The notes: generated by a model not told the origin, from the letters alone. Counted from the stretch's first letter, positions 1-7,115 are shown. The stretch is 13,641 nt of DNA from Prevotellaceae bacterium (GCA_003150315.1 QAML01000097.1:1-13641), one strand, 5' to 3'. Made by a program: numbers and translations.

Positions 1-1233
1 ATCACTATCTAATCTATCCTGCTTGATTTCAACCATAGGACTTGCCTCTTTTAATGATGCAAAAATATACTTGGAGTCTCTTCTTTTAATCGCATACTTC
101 CTATAAGCTGTAACATCTTCATAGTCTTTGAAAACTCTAGCTTGTTCTTCATTAAATAATCCAACTGCCTTTTTAGGACCGACAGAGGATAAAATATCCC
201 AAGCACCATTTTTAAGCATTACATCAGTTAGTTTCTTTATTCCTATTTCCGCTTCTTCAAGTTGCCTTGTTGTTAGCTCTTGTGATATTGCTTGAGCCTT
301 AGACTTTGACTCTTCCCAGTAACTTCCGTTATAAACAAGAAAGTCTGTAGATGGAGAATACCTTAATTGGTTCTCATATTCTTTTGCTAGTACTGTTGCC
401 TGTCCTACATCTGAATAATCCAATGGTTCTAAAAGGAAGTCTTGGTTATATTGTTCTGGGTCAACATAGCCTTCTTGATTGGATAACTTCTTATAAAACT
501 TTTTAGCACTATTCCAAATAGAAACTAGTTCTTCATCTTCTAGTGGTGGATCACAAAGAGCAGCTTTTTCCATAAACACTTCATATGCTTTTTCGGTGTC
601 TCCATATTTTTTTATAACTCGACCTGCAAAATGAGATAATGTGGAGTTACGACTGCCTTCTTTGATTACCAAACTCTCTGGCATCTTATTCATTTCCATG
701 TTTTCAAACTCATCAGAGTTTAAGTATTCGGTTAGATTAATACTTCCTGGATAGATTTCAACTTCAGCCTCTTTTGTTCCAAAGAAGAACCTTGCAGCAT
801 CAAGAGCATTTGTATCAAAGTATGGAAAGATAGAATTAACTCTTAATTTGACGTCCTTGTATTTAGATGCATCGGTTTCATAATCAATAGGAAATAAAAC
901 ATGGAACTTTGGACGAGCACTTTTTCCATTCTTTTCTTTATTGTTTGACCTACTATAATGAATAGCAAATGAAACATCAGGAAATGCCTCTCTTATAATT
1001 GCTGGTGTTATCCAGTCTTCTGGATTATCAGAGTGGTCATTATCACAATCAACAGGAAGACAATCACTTCCTATGAAATTGTCACCATTACGATAGCTGT
1101 TTTTATATTCAGCACATACATAATCATGACTAATAGCCTCTTTTAAGCTATCCTCATCAGTCACCAGTTTCTTATGAGGATAACTACAGTTACTTGGAAC
1201 TCCAGTAACATCTGAATAATAAATTGTAAACAT
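1..1233 (-). CDS. Phage DNA primase (AEP/PrimPol-like), possible primase-helicase, 3' end cut by window edge
   Basis: The frame is open from an ATG at 1233 to the left edge: 411 codons, no stop, C-terminus missing. The start has a strong Shine-Dalgarno (AAAGGAGGAG) lying in the last codons of the preceding gene, 4 bases away. The N-terminal part resembles archaeo-eukaryotic-type primases of phages and plasmids. There is a D62-C-D64 pair (PVDCDND), the usual DhD metal-binding motif. A PKFHVLFP stretch with H111 fits the second conserved AEP motif. Further on, around residues 200-240, comes a helical PriCT-like part, then a segment (YSPSTDFLVYNGSYW) like the D5_N region found ahead of SF3 helicase domains. 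That suggests a primase-helicase whose ATPase domain lies outside the window. It would make primers and perhaps unwind DNA for phage replication together with the polymerase upstream. Primase identity is fairly secure; the helicase half is inferred. Confidence 0.8.
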   Translation of the reverse strand, partial: MFTIYYSDVTGVPSNCSYPHKKLVTDEDSLKEAISHDYVCAEYKNSYRNGDNFIGSDCLPVDCDNDHSDNPEDWITPAIIREAFPDVSFAIHYSRSNNKEKNGKSARPKFHVLFPIDYETDASKYKDVKLRVNSIFPYFDTNALDAARFFFGTKEAEVEIYPGSINLTEYLNSDEFENMEMNKMPESLVIKEGSRNSTLSHFAGRVIKKYGDTEKAYEVFMEKAALCDPPLEDEELVSIWNSAKKFYKKLSNQEGYVDPEQYNQDFLLEPLDYSDVGQATVLAKEYENQLRYSPSTDFLVYNGSYWEESKSKAQAISQELTTRQLEEAEIGIKKLTDVMLKNGAWDILSSVGPKKAVGLFNEEQARVFKDYEDVTAYRKYAIKRRDSKYIFASLKEASPMVEIKQDRLDSD

Positions 1234-1237
1234 AGTT

Positions 1238-1633
1238 TTAACTCTCCTCCTTTAAATCGTGATTGAAATACCTAATTGGCTTTTTTCTCTTTTTCGCAAC
1301 AGATATTTCTCGTTTCATTCCTTCTGTTATGACATCACCAAAAACCCACACTTCTTTACAAAGCCCTAAAAGAACATAGTTGATTTTGTGAATCGCAATG
1401 TTTCTTTCAAACAGGTCATCGTCATTTATGAATTGCGGGTATAAAAGATGTGGTGTTATTGGTATGTTTTTCTTTTCAAATGTGAACCTACTATACTCTC
1501 TAGCTTTTCGAGTATTCTCCTCTACGTTGCCTCTATATGGAGAACATACATACACAAGTGGATAGAACTCATCAGTTAGATTGAATTTGTTTAGTAAATC
1601 TTTATAATCAAGAATCTCTCCGTCACTTGCCAT
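1238..1633 (-). CDS. DUF4406-like phage protein (nucleoside deoxyribosyltransferase-like fold)
   Basis: A 131-residue protein. The frame could begin at a GTG at 1669, but the ATG at 1633 is preferred because AAAGGAGG sits 8 bases before it; the upstream option has no comparable site. It shows the pattern of small phage proteins assigned to DUF4406 and relatives: YVCSPYRG at about residues 28-35, E-N-T with conserved A and Y in the next helix, PHLLYP, an E-R pair at 76-77, and a C-terminal VFGDVITEGMKREI block (about 97-110). The SPYRG and G-M-x-x-E elements match the nucleotide-binding segments of nucleoside 2-deoxyribosyltransferase-like folds, so a role in nucleotide handling or base modification is plausible but untested. 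It sits between the polymerase and primase genes and probably belongs to the replication operon, although an intrinsic terminator precedes it. Confidence 0.72.
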   Translation of the reverse strand: MASDGEILDYKDLLNKFNLTDEFYPLVYVCSPYRGNVEENTRKAREYSRFTFEKKNIPITPHLLYPQFINDDDLFERNIAIHKINYVLLGLCKEVWVFGDVITEGMKREISVAKKRKKPIRYFNHDLKEES

Positions 1634-1692
1634 TATTCTTGCCTCCTTTCTTTGGTTTTGGAGAAACACCTTCTCCTAAATAACAGTCAAAG

Positions 1693-1714
1693 AAAAAAGG
1701 CTATATTTTAGCCT
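1693..1714 (-). terminator. Intrinsic terminator just after the DNA polymerase gene
   Basis: Read on the minus strand: AGGCTA, a 5-base loop, TAGCCT, then TTTTT and a T-rich tail. The stem begins a few bases after the polymerase stop codon. It would reduce transcription into the DUF4406-like and primase genes unless read through. Confidence 0.6.
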
Positions 1715-1719
1715 CTCAT

Positions 1720-3708
1720 TTAATCTTTTTTATAAAATTCACATTCATACCCATCAGCTCTTAAAAGTAAGCCTTTAATCCAAGGAGGAGTTTCTCCCAT
1801 TTGTTCACATACCTTTTCAAGCGACATCTCTTTACTACATTCAATTATCATTTCATCATGGACGTGTCCTACTATAAAACAATAGGATAGCCTTTGCATT
1901 GCATAACACAAGATGTCTCTACTAATAGCTTGTATAATATTTTCTACAAACTTTGGACCGTAGCTTTCTAATCGTTCCCATTTTTTAGTAGCACCTACGC
2001 CTTCGTATGTAACACTTTCTGATCCATATTGATTAATTTCAATTTTAGGTTTTACATATGCTAGTCTTCTACCACTTGGTAATTCAATAAAGAGCATCCC
2101 GCTTTTATAAATGAACTTTAATCCATGTGTTTCAGTTTTAGTTCTATTTCTGACTGCTGTTTTTATTGCTTTATCTACCGCCCACCACATTGCTACAATG
2201 TTTGGATTTGCCTCTCTCCAGGATTTAACAAGTGGTTCTAGTTCTTCTTCTTGAAGTCCCATATCAATGGCTCCCATTGCTTTCAAAGCTCCAACAGAAC
2301 CACCATAACCACAGGCTAATTCTGCAATTTTTCCTTTTTGTCTTAAGTGACCATTTATTCCATGTTTTTCAACTGGCACTTTAAACATAGCAGAGGCTGA
2401 CTGGCAATAGATATCACCATTGTTTGCAAACACATCCATCCTCCACTTTTCATTTGCTAGGAAAGATAAAACTCTAGCTTCAATCGCAGAAAAGTCTGCT
2501 ACTATAAACTTCATACCTTTTCTTGGAACAAATGCTGTACGGATAAGTTGAGATAAGGTATCTGGAACATCATATAGAGTTTCAAAAGCATTATAGTCGC
2601 CATACTTAACTAGCTCTCTTGCATCTTTTAAATCTTCTATATGGTTTTGTGGTAGGTTTTGTAATTGTATAATCCTTCCTGCCCATCTTCCTGTTCTATT
2701 AGCACCATAGAATTGAAACATACCTCTAGCACGATTACACCAGCAACCTGCATTCTTCATGGCTAGATATTTCTTTACTGAAGATTTAGATATTTGTTGC
2801 CTTAGTTCTAAAACTTCAGCTATTTCTTTTGGTGCATCTTTTATCATTTCAGCCACTTGCTTTTTACCAAGTGACTCTGCCTCAACTCCATTATTGTTGA
2901 GCCATTCTTTCATTTGCATGACTGAGTTTGGATTTTCTATGTTGGTTAGGGTTTGTAGTTTTTCTGATGTTTCTTGCTTTGCTATTTCATCAAACTTTAT
3001 AGCATTTTCTACAAGCTCCATATCAAGCCCAATTCCTCTATCATTTATTTCTTGATCCAAGTGATACTCATCCCATAAGAACTCTGGCACAGGATAACTT
3101 TGTAATCTTTCCTGGATAGATACTTCAACTTCAACATCTCGCTTATTATACTTTTTGAAAAGCTCCCATTTAGTCATATCATGCTCTGGTAGGTTTCTTG
3201 TTCTACCTCCATTTGTTTTTGTTGGATTACAAGGAACACAAAAGTACTTGATTAAATCTTTACCCTCTTTTAGTTTTTGTTCTTCTAATCCTAATACAGC
3301 ACCAACTCCTGCAAGTGACAAAGGAAGTCCTAAATAAGCCGACCATATCATAGAACATCTCCAAGAACTAGGGTCTAAAAACTCATTAACTGTGTCCTCA
3401 TCAATGCTATAAGATATAAAGTATTCAGGGTAATATCTTGAAATATAGCGAGATAAACACACTCTTTCAAAGTTAGCATTATAAGCCCACTTGGTTACTT
3501 TATCATCAGCAAGTGCCGATATTATTTCTAATGGTATCTTTTCTCCTAAAGCTAAATCAACAACTTGTACCTCTTCATGATTTATGGAATATGCAAATAG
3601 TAGTATTTCAAATTTCTCTGATTCAGAGTATTTGTAGACACCACACTTCGATAGGTCGATGTCGGAAAATGTTTCTATATCAATAGAGATTGTTTTAATT
3701 TCTCTCAT
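1720..3708 (-). CDS. Phage DNA polymerase, family A (PolI-like) with 3'-5' exonuclease
   Basis: A 662-residue template-directed DNA polymerase, the likely replicase of the phage. The N-terminal proofreading exonuclease has its three motifs: D10-I-E12 (Exo I), NANFE at 77-81 (Exo II) and Y187-x3-D191 (Exo III). The polymerase domain has RTGRWAG at 338-344 and motif A (ADFSAIEAR, D405, E410). Motif B is the RQKGK...CGYGG segment at about 456-470, and motif C is H617-D618-E619. All catalytic residues expected of an active enzyme are present. There is no 5'-3' exonuclease (FEN) domain, as is usual for phage family A enzymes. The ATG at 3708 follows GGAGG at a 7-base spacing. A hairpin lies just upstream of the ribosome binding site and a terminator follows the stop, so this gene may be transcriptionally insulated within its operon. 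Confidence 0.95.
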   Translation of the reverse strand: MREIKTISIDIETFSDIDLSKCGVYKYSESEKFEILLFAYSINHEEVQVVDLALGEKIPLEIISALADDKVTKWAYNANFERVCLSRYISRYYPEYFISYSIDEDTVNEFLDPSSWRCSMIWSAYLGLPLSLAGVGAVLGLEEQKLKEGKDLIKYFCVPCNPTKTNGGRTRNLPEHDMTKWELFKKYNKRDVEVEVSIQERLQSYPVPEFLWDEYHLDQEINDRGIGLDMELVENAIKFDEIAKQETSEKLQTLTNIENPNSVMQMKEWLNNNGVEAESLGKKQVAEMIKDAPKEIAEVLELRQQISKSSVKKYLAMKNAGCWCNRARGMFQFYGANRTGRWAGRIIQLQNLPQNHIEDLKDARELVKYGDYNAFETLYDVPDTLSQLIRTAFVPRKGMKFIVADFSAIEARVLSFLANEKWRMDVFANNGDIYCQSASAMFKVPVEKHGINGHLRQKGKIAELACGYGGSVGALKAMGAIDMGLQEEELEPLVKSWREANPNIVAMWWAVDKAIKTAVRNRTKTETHGLKFIYKSGMLFIELPSGRRLAYVKPKIEINQYGSESVTYEGVGATKKWERLESYGPKFVENIIQAISRDILCYAMQRLSYCFIVGHVHDEMIIECSKEMSLEKVCEQMGETPPWIKGLLLRADGYECEFYKKD

Positions 3709-3729
3709 TGCTTTACCTCCTATTATGAT

Positions 3730-3752
3730 AAAAGCGGTAGCTTTACTACCGC
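3730..3752 (-). terminator. GC-rich hairpin with short U tract between the membrane-protein and polymerase genes
   Basis: On the minus strand, GCGGTAG and CTACCGC form a perfect 7-bp stem around TAAAG, followed by TTTT. It lies just after the stop of the 62-residue gene and about 20 bases before the polymerase start. The U tract is short, so it may be a leaky terminator, an attenuator or an mRNA-processing or stability element rather than a full stop. Confidence 0.5.
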
Positions 3753-3758
3753 CTTATC

Positions 3759-3947
3759 TTATTTCATAAATTCTCTCATTCTTGCTTTGTGGTATTCTTC
3801 ATCTCTTTTTTCTTGTTTAGCTCTTCTTTTTTCTGTGTTTACATCAGATGATAATGAAAACAAAGAACTTAGAACAAAAAGGAACATTAGAGTAATAAAC
3901 TCAATACCTACAATTACACAGAATATTGTTGATAAAACGTTAATCAT
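3759..3947 (-). CDS. Small single-pass membrane protein, function unknown
   Basis: A 62-residue protein. Residues about 5-33 are almost entirely hydrophobic (Ile, Val, Phe, Leu) and long enough for one membrane-spanning helix. They are followed by a charged, Lys/Arg/Glu-rich tail (residues about 38-62) that should lie in the cytoplasm as an amphipathic or coiled helix. The ATG at 3947 is preceded by GGAGGAT at a suitable distance, so it is likely translated. It is 12 bases downstream of the DUF2815 stop, in the same operon. I do not recognise a family. Possible roles such as membrane anchoring of replication or a superinfection function would be guesses. An open frame on the other strand (3787-4140) overlaps it but has no good ribosome binding site. 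Confidence 0.6.
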   Translation of the reverse strand: MINVLSTIFCVIVGIEFITLMFLFVLSSLFSLSSDVNTEKRRAKQEKRDEEYHKARMREFMK

Positions 3948-3959
3948 CTTTTTATCCTC

Positions 3960-4523
3960 CTATTCTAAAAAGTCATCTTCATCGCTAGTTGCGAAGTCGT
4001 CTTCAGCCCTTGATTTTCCACCAAGACTTTCTCCGTCTTTTATTTTTTGTAAGTTATTTAATCCACAGGCAATACCTTTATTACCATTGGAATTAAAAGC
4101 ATATAGGTTTATACTTGCTCGTCCATACACTCCACTATAAACTTCAGAGCGTTCTAAAATAGGTTGAAGAGCTGCATCTACGATACCTGGTGCTTTTGGA
4201 GAATTTGCATTTATAAAGTAACATCCTTTATATGCCTCGTCATCTGGTCTTTCTAAATCTCCATCACGAAGTGGTGTCTTAATTGCTTGTAATGCTGGTA
4301 CACTTTTTCCTGTTCCTTTTAATTTACTTTCTCCTTCTTTATATGCTACTTCAATCGCCTTTTTAATCTTCTCAACTGTTACTGTGTCAGTTTTTGGAAT
4401 TATTAATGACACGCTGTATTTTGGTGTTCCTCCATTGATAGATTTTGGCTCCCACACATTGCAGTAGCTCCATCTTGTATTTACTCCTGTTATTACTTTT
4501 GTCGAATTAAAACTATTATTCAT
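3960..4523 (-). CDS. DUF2815 family protein, probable phage ssDNA-binding protein
   Basis: A 187-residue protein. The frame could start at 4556, but the ATG at 4523 (MNNSFNSTKVITG) follows AGAGGAAA and starts the typical DUF2815 N-terminus, so it is preferred. This makes the start overlap the last 8 bases of the DUF2800 gene, a sign of translational coupling. Recognisable features are the aromatic TRWSYCNVWEP segment near the N-terminus, a SVSLIIPKTD strand, and a VYSGVYGRASINLYAFN block. The last 15 or so residues form a very acidic tail (DEDDFLE). An OB-like beta-rich body with an acidic C-terminal tail is characteristic of phage single-stranded DNA-binding proteins (gp2.5-like), where the tail recruits partner proteins. 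It likely coats ssDNA for the polymerase and for the adjacent nuclease. The family call is firm; the ssDNA-binding role is inferred. Confidence 0.8.
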   Translation of the reverse strand: MNNSFNSTKVITGVNTRWSYCNVWEPKSINGGTPKYSVSLIIPKTDTVTVEKIKKAIEVAYKEGESKLKGTGKSVPALQAIKTPLRDGDLERPDDEAYKGCYFINANSPKAPGIVDAALQPILERSEVYSGVYGRASINLYAFNSNGNKGIACGLNNLQKIKDGESLGGKSRAEDDFATSDEDDFLE

Positions 4524-5652
4524 AATTATTTTCCTCTCTTTCCTCTTTAAAATCATTTATTTGCATGGCTGGTCTTTTATCGCTTTCCAGTACAAGCGTT
4601 GGTTTGCCCTGAGGTTTATAAATTAAGTTCCCTAAAACCTCATTAAATTTTGTTCTTCCTAGAAGATTAGTCATTGCTGTAATTCCTAGAACTTTCTTTT
4701 CGTAAGGATCATATCCTGCATTTGTAACTGCTGTTGCTACTTCTTCTTCATTTAAGTATTTTCGATTAGAACGTCCTTCCACCAGTTTCAAATTAGGATA
4801 ACTCTTTCCGAGTAAGGCTTGATTTAAAGCATAATCTTTTACATCAGATACCCAAGATACCAAATCACTTGATTTAATAAGAATTGATGATATCTCTTCA
4901 TCTGTTAATTCAGCAGGTTCTTCAAAATCATACTTTGCAAGTTCCATATTGTATTCAGCTCTCTTTCTACAAGTTGCTTTTATCTTGCAAAACTGACAGT
5001 GGTCTCCTGCTTTGAACTCACCTTTTCCTTCGTAGGCAAGTTCTGCTATTGGTTTTAGTGTGTTTTCTGCCCAACTATATAACTCTGTAACACTCATGTT
5101 TGAAACACTGATGTTTTCAATTCTTGGCTGATAAATCACCATGCATACTTCTTCAATGTCATATAAGCTGTTAAATAGTTCTAGAGCTCCAATCGCATAG
5201 CACATCATTTGTGAATTATCTTCGCTCTCAACTTCTACACCTTTACCATATTTAAAATCAATTATATAAAGCATTTTGTCTGCTATGATTAAACAATCTC
5301 CAGTTCCAAACCCTTCTGGAACAAATCTTGAAAAGTCCAGCCTTTGTTCTATTAGAACAAGTGGGTCTTTACAATAGTTCTTTGTATCTTCTATAACTTC
5401 CATGACGTAACTGGCATAATCGTTAGCACATCTTTCCATTTCTTCATTATAGTAAGATAAACTATCGGTAGGATCTTGCATTTTAATTCCAAGCATCGAC
5501 TTAACTTTATACTCACAAAGTGTGTGTGCATCTGTACCTTCTTTAGCATATTCAGATGTTGTGTCTTCTACTTCAGCACATAACTTTGCAGAAGGAGGAC
5601 AATTCAGCCATCGCTTACTACTAGATGCTGATAATATTGCATGACTGCCCAT
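4516..5652 (-). CDS. DUF2800 family protein, Cas4/AddB-like Fe-S nuclease
   Basis: A 378-residue protein of the RecB/Cas4-type PD-(D/E)XK superfamily. Visible nuclease residues are H43 in an EGTDAH segment, D119 (FGTGDCL) and the D132-F-K134 pair (IIDFKYGKG). A Q-M-x-C-Y-A segment around 148-153 follows, as in RecB-like motif III. Four cysteines fit the Fe-S cluster layout of AddB and Cas4: C18 near the N-terminus (RWLNCPP), then C219-x2-C222-x5-C228. It is therefore probably a DNA exonuclease used in phage recombination or end processing, and is typically encoded next to DUF2815 as here. The start lies 1 base from the preceding stop. The last 150 or so residues contain a separate domain (YLNEEEVATAVTNAGYDP and following) without recognised catalytic residues. 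Nuclease activity is inferred from the motifs. Confidence 0.85.
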   Translation of the reverse strand: MGSHAILSASSSKRWLNCPPSAKLCAEVEDTTSEYAKEGTDAHTLCEYKVKSMLGIKMQDPTDSLSYYNEEMERCANDYASYVMEVIEDTKNYCKDPLVLIEQRLDFSRFVPEGFGTGDCLIIADKMLYIIDFKYGKGVEVESEDNSQMMCYAIGALELFNSLYDIEEVCMVIYQPRIENISVSNMSVTELYSWAENTLKPIAELAYEGKGEFKAGDHCQFCKIKATCRKRAEYNMELAKYDFEEPAELTDEEISSILIKSSDLVSWVSDVKDYALNQALLGKSYPNLKLVEGRSNRKYLNEEEVATAVTNAGYDPYEKKVLGITAMTNLLGRTKFNEVLGNLIYKPQGKPTLVLESDKRPAMQINDFKEEREENNYE

Positions 5653-5653
5653 A

Positions 5654-5989
5654 TTAAATTCCCTCCGTTTCTTTCAACAACTCATCATACTTTGATGCGT
5701 CTAATTCAGATAATTTGTTAACTCCAAATTTAGTAAGTAGCCCTTTTACTTCTGCTGTTTTCCCTGCTCTAGATTTTTCTGCTAAAATAGCTCTTACTTC
5801 TTCTAAAGTTACAGACTTTTTATTTTCTTTAGGTTTTTCTGGAGAACTTGAAAAAGCTGATTCGATACTTTCTACAATGTCATTAATTGATGTTATAATG
5901 TCGCTTACTGTAGATAGTATTTCACTTAGCTTATTTGTACTTTTTCTTAGTTCTTCTAACTCTAAAGATAAATTATTCATCTTGCCCAT
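5654..5989 (-). CDS. Phage replication-operon protein with coiled coil and C-terminal helical domain, function unknown
   Basis: A 111-residue protein. Residues about 5-45 form a likely coiled coil (LSLELEELRKSTNKLSEIL..., heptad-like Leu/Ile spacing). A Ser/Pro/Lys-rich linker (about 47-58) follows. The C-terminal part, about residues 60-108 (VTLEEVRAILAEKSRAGK, then LLTKFGVNKLSEL), is the best conserved. Similar tails occur in small phage proteins of replication and recombination modules and look like a SAP-like or peptide-binding helical unit. GGAGG precedes the ATG at 5989 at 8 bases; a second in-frame ATG three codons later is less well placed. It overlaps the previous gene by 17 bases and ends 1 base before DUF2800, so it is co-translated with the nuclease and may be its accessory factor. 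I assign no biochemical function. Confidence 0.7.
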   Translation of the reverse strand: MGKMNNLSLELEELRKSTNKLSEILSTVSDIITSINDIVESIESAFSSSPEKPKENKKSVTLEEVRAILAEKSRAGKTAEVKGLLTKFGVNKLSELDASKYDELLKETEGI

Positions 5990-6191
5990 CGGTACTTCCT
6001 CCTTCCTTCACTTCTTTGACATCAACGGATTGTACTGATTGTCCTGGGTCTAATAAGAATACTTGTCTATAATCACCAAATAAAAACTTGATAATTTTCT
6101 GTGGTAATGTTAATTGACCACCTCGAAGTACTTTCACGTTATTGCCAGTTTCATCAGTTACGTTGATTGTGACCTTATGCTTTATAGCCAT
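5973..6191 (-). CDS. Small phage protein of the replication operon, function unknown
   Basis: A 72-residue protein starting MAIKHKVTINV. The ATG at 6191 follows GGGAGG at about 9 bases. Its alternating hydrophobic pattern (KVTINV, NVKVLRGGQ, QVFLLDP) suggests a small beta-rich fold. The C-terminal 15 residues are charged and probably disordered. There are no cysteines, catalytic-looking residues or membrane segment. It overlaps the next gene by 17 bases, so the two are likely coupled. Such short proteins are common ahead of DUF2800 in Firmicute phages, but I know no function. Confidence 0.6.
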   Translation of the reverse strand: MAIKHKVTINVTDETGNNVKVLRGGQLTLPQKIIKFLFGDYRQVFLLDPGQSVQSVDVKEVKEGGSTDGQDE

Positions 6192-6213
6192 CCTCTTGAG
6201 CCTCCCTTCGTAT

Positions 6214-6235
6214 TTGTAAGTCCACTGCCTTACAA
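6214..6235 (-). repeat. Inverted repeat upstream of the 72-residue gene
   Basis: TTGTAAG and CTTACAA form a perfect 7-bp stem around an 8-base loop. It lies about 8 bases ahead of the GGGAGG ribosome binding site of the next gene. On the minus-strand RNA an alternative pairing, TGCCT with AGGCA (about 6223-6244), would compete with it. No U tract follows, so this is not a terminator. It could modulate translation, but may be chance. Confidence 0.35.
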
Positions 6236-6263
6236 GTACTAGGCAAAGATTTTTTTATCTTTT

Positions 6264-6800
6264 TTAACCTCTCTTGAAATTTTCTTTTATAAACTTCAAT
6301 ATTTTTTCTTTGTGCTTATGAACACTTGGTATAGAAGTTCCCATAATTGCGGCTACTTCAGTAAGTGAATAACCTTCTAGGAAATGAAGTTCATATACTC
6401 TTTGTTGTTTTTCAGTCATCATTGAAACAACTTCTCTTAACCTATCTACTTCATCAGATGTATCTTCTACAGCAGTCGTATTATCTGCAAGATAGATACA
6501 CTTGTCCTGATTTCCTTCCTCATCAAAGATTGAATCAATAGATAAGTTCCATATCTCTTGATATTTTTCGCCTGGGTGTTTTTTTTCCCAATCCTTAATA
6601 TCTTGTTTTTCTTTTTCTGATATAGGTCTATGCCAGTTCTTATGGTTGTAATAAACCTCTGAATCATCTAAAGAATGTAACTTTTTGATGAACTCCTCTG
6701 TTACTCCTTCCTCTCCTGGTTTGATTGTGATTTTAGTTCCATCGTCAAAGATGTAGGTATAAGTACCTCTATTTTCTTGTTTTGTTTTATGACTTTTCAT
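6264..6800 (-). CDS. Sigma-70 region 4-like phage transcriptional regulator
   Basis: A 178-residue protein, first gene of the replication operon. The C-terminal 55 residues carry a sigma region 4 type helix-turn-helix: MTEKQQRVYELHFLEGYS followed by LTEVAAIMGTSIPSVHKHKEKILK (HTH about 145-170). This is the pattern of sigma factor and LuxR-type DNA-binding domains. The first 110 residues carry no sigma region 2 that I can see. They include a short beta segment (YTYIFDDGTKITI) and a charged region with Trp residues (WHRP, DWEKKHPGEKY), so it is unlikely to be a complete sigma factor. It is more likely an activator or anti-repressor-like late or early switch that contacts RNA polymerase or DNA. 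The ATG at 6800 follows GGGAGG at 8 bases. It is expressed from the leader RNA upstream and probably regulates this or other phage operons. Confidence 0.72.
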   Translation of the reverse strand: MKSHKTKQENRGTYTYIFDDGTKITIKPGEEGVTEEFIKKLHSLDDSEVYYNHKNWHRPISEKEKQDIKDWEKKHPGEKYQEIWNLSIDSIFDEEGNQDKCIYLADNTTAVEDTSDEVDRLREVVSMMTEKQQRVYELHFLEGYSLTEVAAIMGTSIPSVHKHKEKILKFIKENFKRG

Positions 6801-6850
6801 TTAAAAGTCCTCCCTTCCTTTTGCCTGTTGTTTCAGTGCAGAAGGAAAGG

Positions 6851-6885
6851 AAAAAAGAGTCCGTGCTTTTTTAGTACACGGACTC
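6851..6885 (-). terminator. Strong intrinsic terminator (attenuator) ahead of the replication operon
   Basis: On the minus strand, GAGTCCGTG and CACGGACTC make a perfect 9-bp stem around an 11-base loop, followed directly by TTTTTT. It ends about 50 bases before the first gene (start 6800), so RNA begun further right must read through it to express the operon. That is the arrangement of a leader attenuator. Confidence 0.85.
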
Positions 6886-6990
6886 CTACTGCCTAATTTA
6901 GGGTGCAATAAAGAGAGGGTACTAAAAATAAGCATTCTTACCTTTATGGGTATTAAATAGCTTTTATTCGTATCCTTCTGCCCTATTGCA
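6851..6990 (-). ncRNA. Structured leader RNA upstream of the phage replication operon
   Basis: On the minus strand a closed multi-stem RNA can be drawn. P1 is TGCAATA (6984-6990) with TATTGCA (6904-6910), optionally extended by GGG with CCC across a bulge. Inside it are hairpin P2 (6948-6975, GGATA/TACCC with a GAATA/TATTT inner helix) and hairpin P3 (6918-6942, GGTA/TACC with AGAAT closing a GCTT loop). The terminator hairpin (6857-6885) follows about 20 bases after P1. This is the layout of a cis-regulatory leader: a sensing fold plus a terminator. A conserved RNA motif named after DUF2800 has been described upstream of this type of phage operon, and this may be an example, but I cannot compare it with the model. 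It could also be a stand-alone short RNA. An open frame of 67 codons over it is judged not a gene. Confidence 0.62.
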
Positions 6991-7013
6991 AACTCAGGCA
7001 TCAAAACATTAAA

Positions 7014-7019
7014 TTTATA
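7014..7019 (-). promoter_or_regulatory. Candidate -10 element for the leader RNA and replication operon
   Basis: TATAAA on the minus strand, placed so that transcription would start near 7007, about 15 bases before the P1 stem of the leader RNA. No convincing TTGACA-like -35 is seen at 16-18 bases, so an activator or phage factor may be needed. The position is plausible but the sequence evidence is weak in such AT-rich DNA. Confidence 0.3.
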
Positions 7020-7053
7020 AAAAGCAAAAAGTTATTCGTTTTTGTATTTTTTT

Positions 7054-7067
7054 TATGCGATTGCATA
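7054..7067. promoter_or_regulatory. Inverted repeat between the divergent promoters, possible operator
   Basis: TATGC-GATT-GCATA is a 14-base inverted repeat with a 4-base centre, flanked on both sides by runs of seven or more T. It lies between the leftward and rightward promoter candidates, where a repressor such as the Cro/C1-type protein encoded at 10879, or a phage repressor, could control both. No second copy was noticed nearby. Confidence 0.35.
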
Positions 7068-7106
7068 TTTTTTTTATACAAAAGCATGGTTTTCTTCATA
7101 ATTTTC

Positions 7107-7115
7107 TGATATAAT
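7107..7115 (+). promoter_or_regulatory. Extended -10 promoter for the cargo operon
   Basis: TGATATAAT is a perfect TATAAT with the extended TGn motif just upstream. The -35 region 17 bases before (TGGTTT) is poor, which is common for extended -10 promoters. Transcription would start near 7122 and give a 5' leader of about 148 bases before the first cargo gene. Confidence 0.6.

Noticed and set aside
2759..3337. Two open frames on the plus strand inside the DNA polymerase gene
   Set aside because: They are Ser/Phe/Leu-rich products antisense to a strongly supported polymerase frame and have no ribosome binding sites.
3787..4140. 117-codon plus-strand open frame
   Set aside because: It is antisense to the small membrane protein and the DUF2815 gene and lacks a ribosome binding site or recognisable domain.
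5715..6038. 107-codon plus-strand open frame
   Set aside because: It is antisense to the 111-residue gene; its Ser/Leu-rich composition is typical of the complement of a Lys/Glu-rich gene.
6467..6667. 66-codon minus-strand open frame inside the sigma-like gene
   Set aside because: Same strand, different frame from a well-supported gene, with no ribosome binding site.
6801..7004. 67-codon open frame on the minus strand between the control region and the sigma-like gene
   Set aside because: It runs through the leader RNA stems and the terminator hairpin, has no convincing ribosome binding site and gives a low-complexity basic peptide. The RNA structure explains the region better.
7040..7080. 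T-rich tracts in the divergent region considered as a CRISPR or tandem-repeat remnant
   Set aside because: There is no repeated unit with spacers, only poly-T runs around one inverted repeat.
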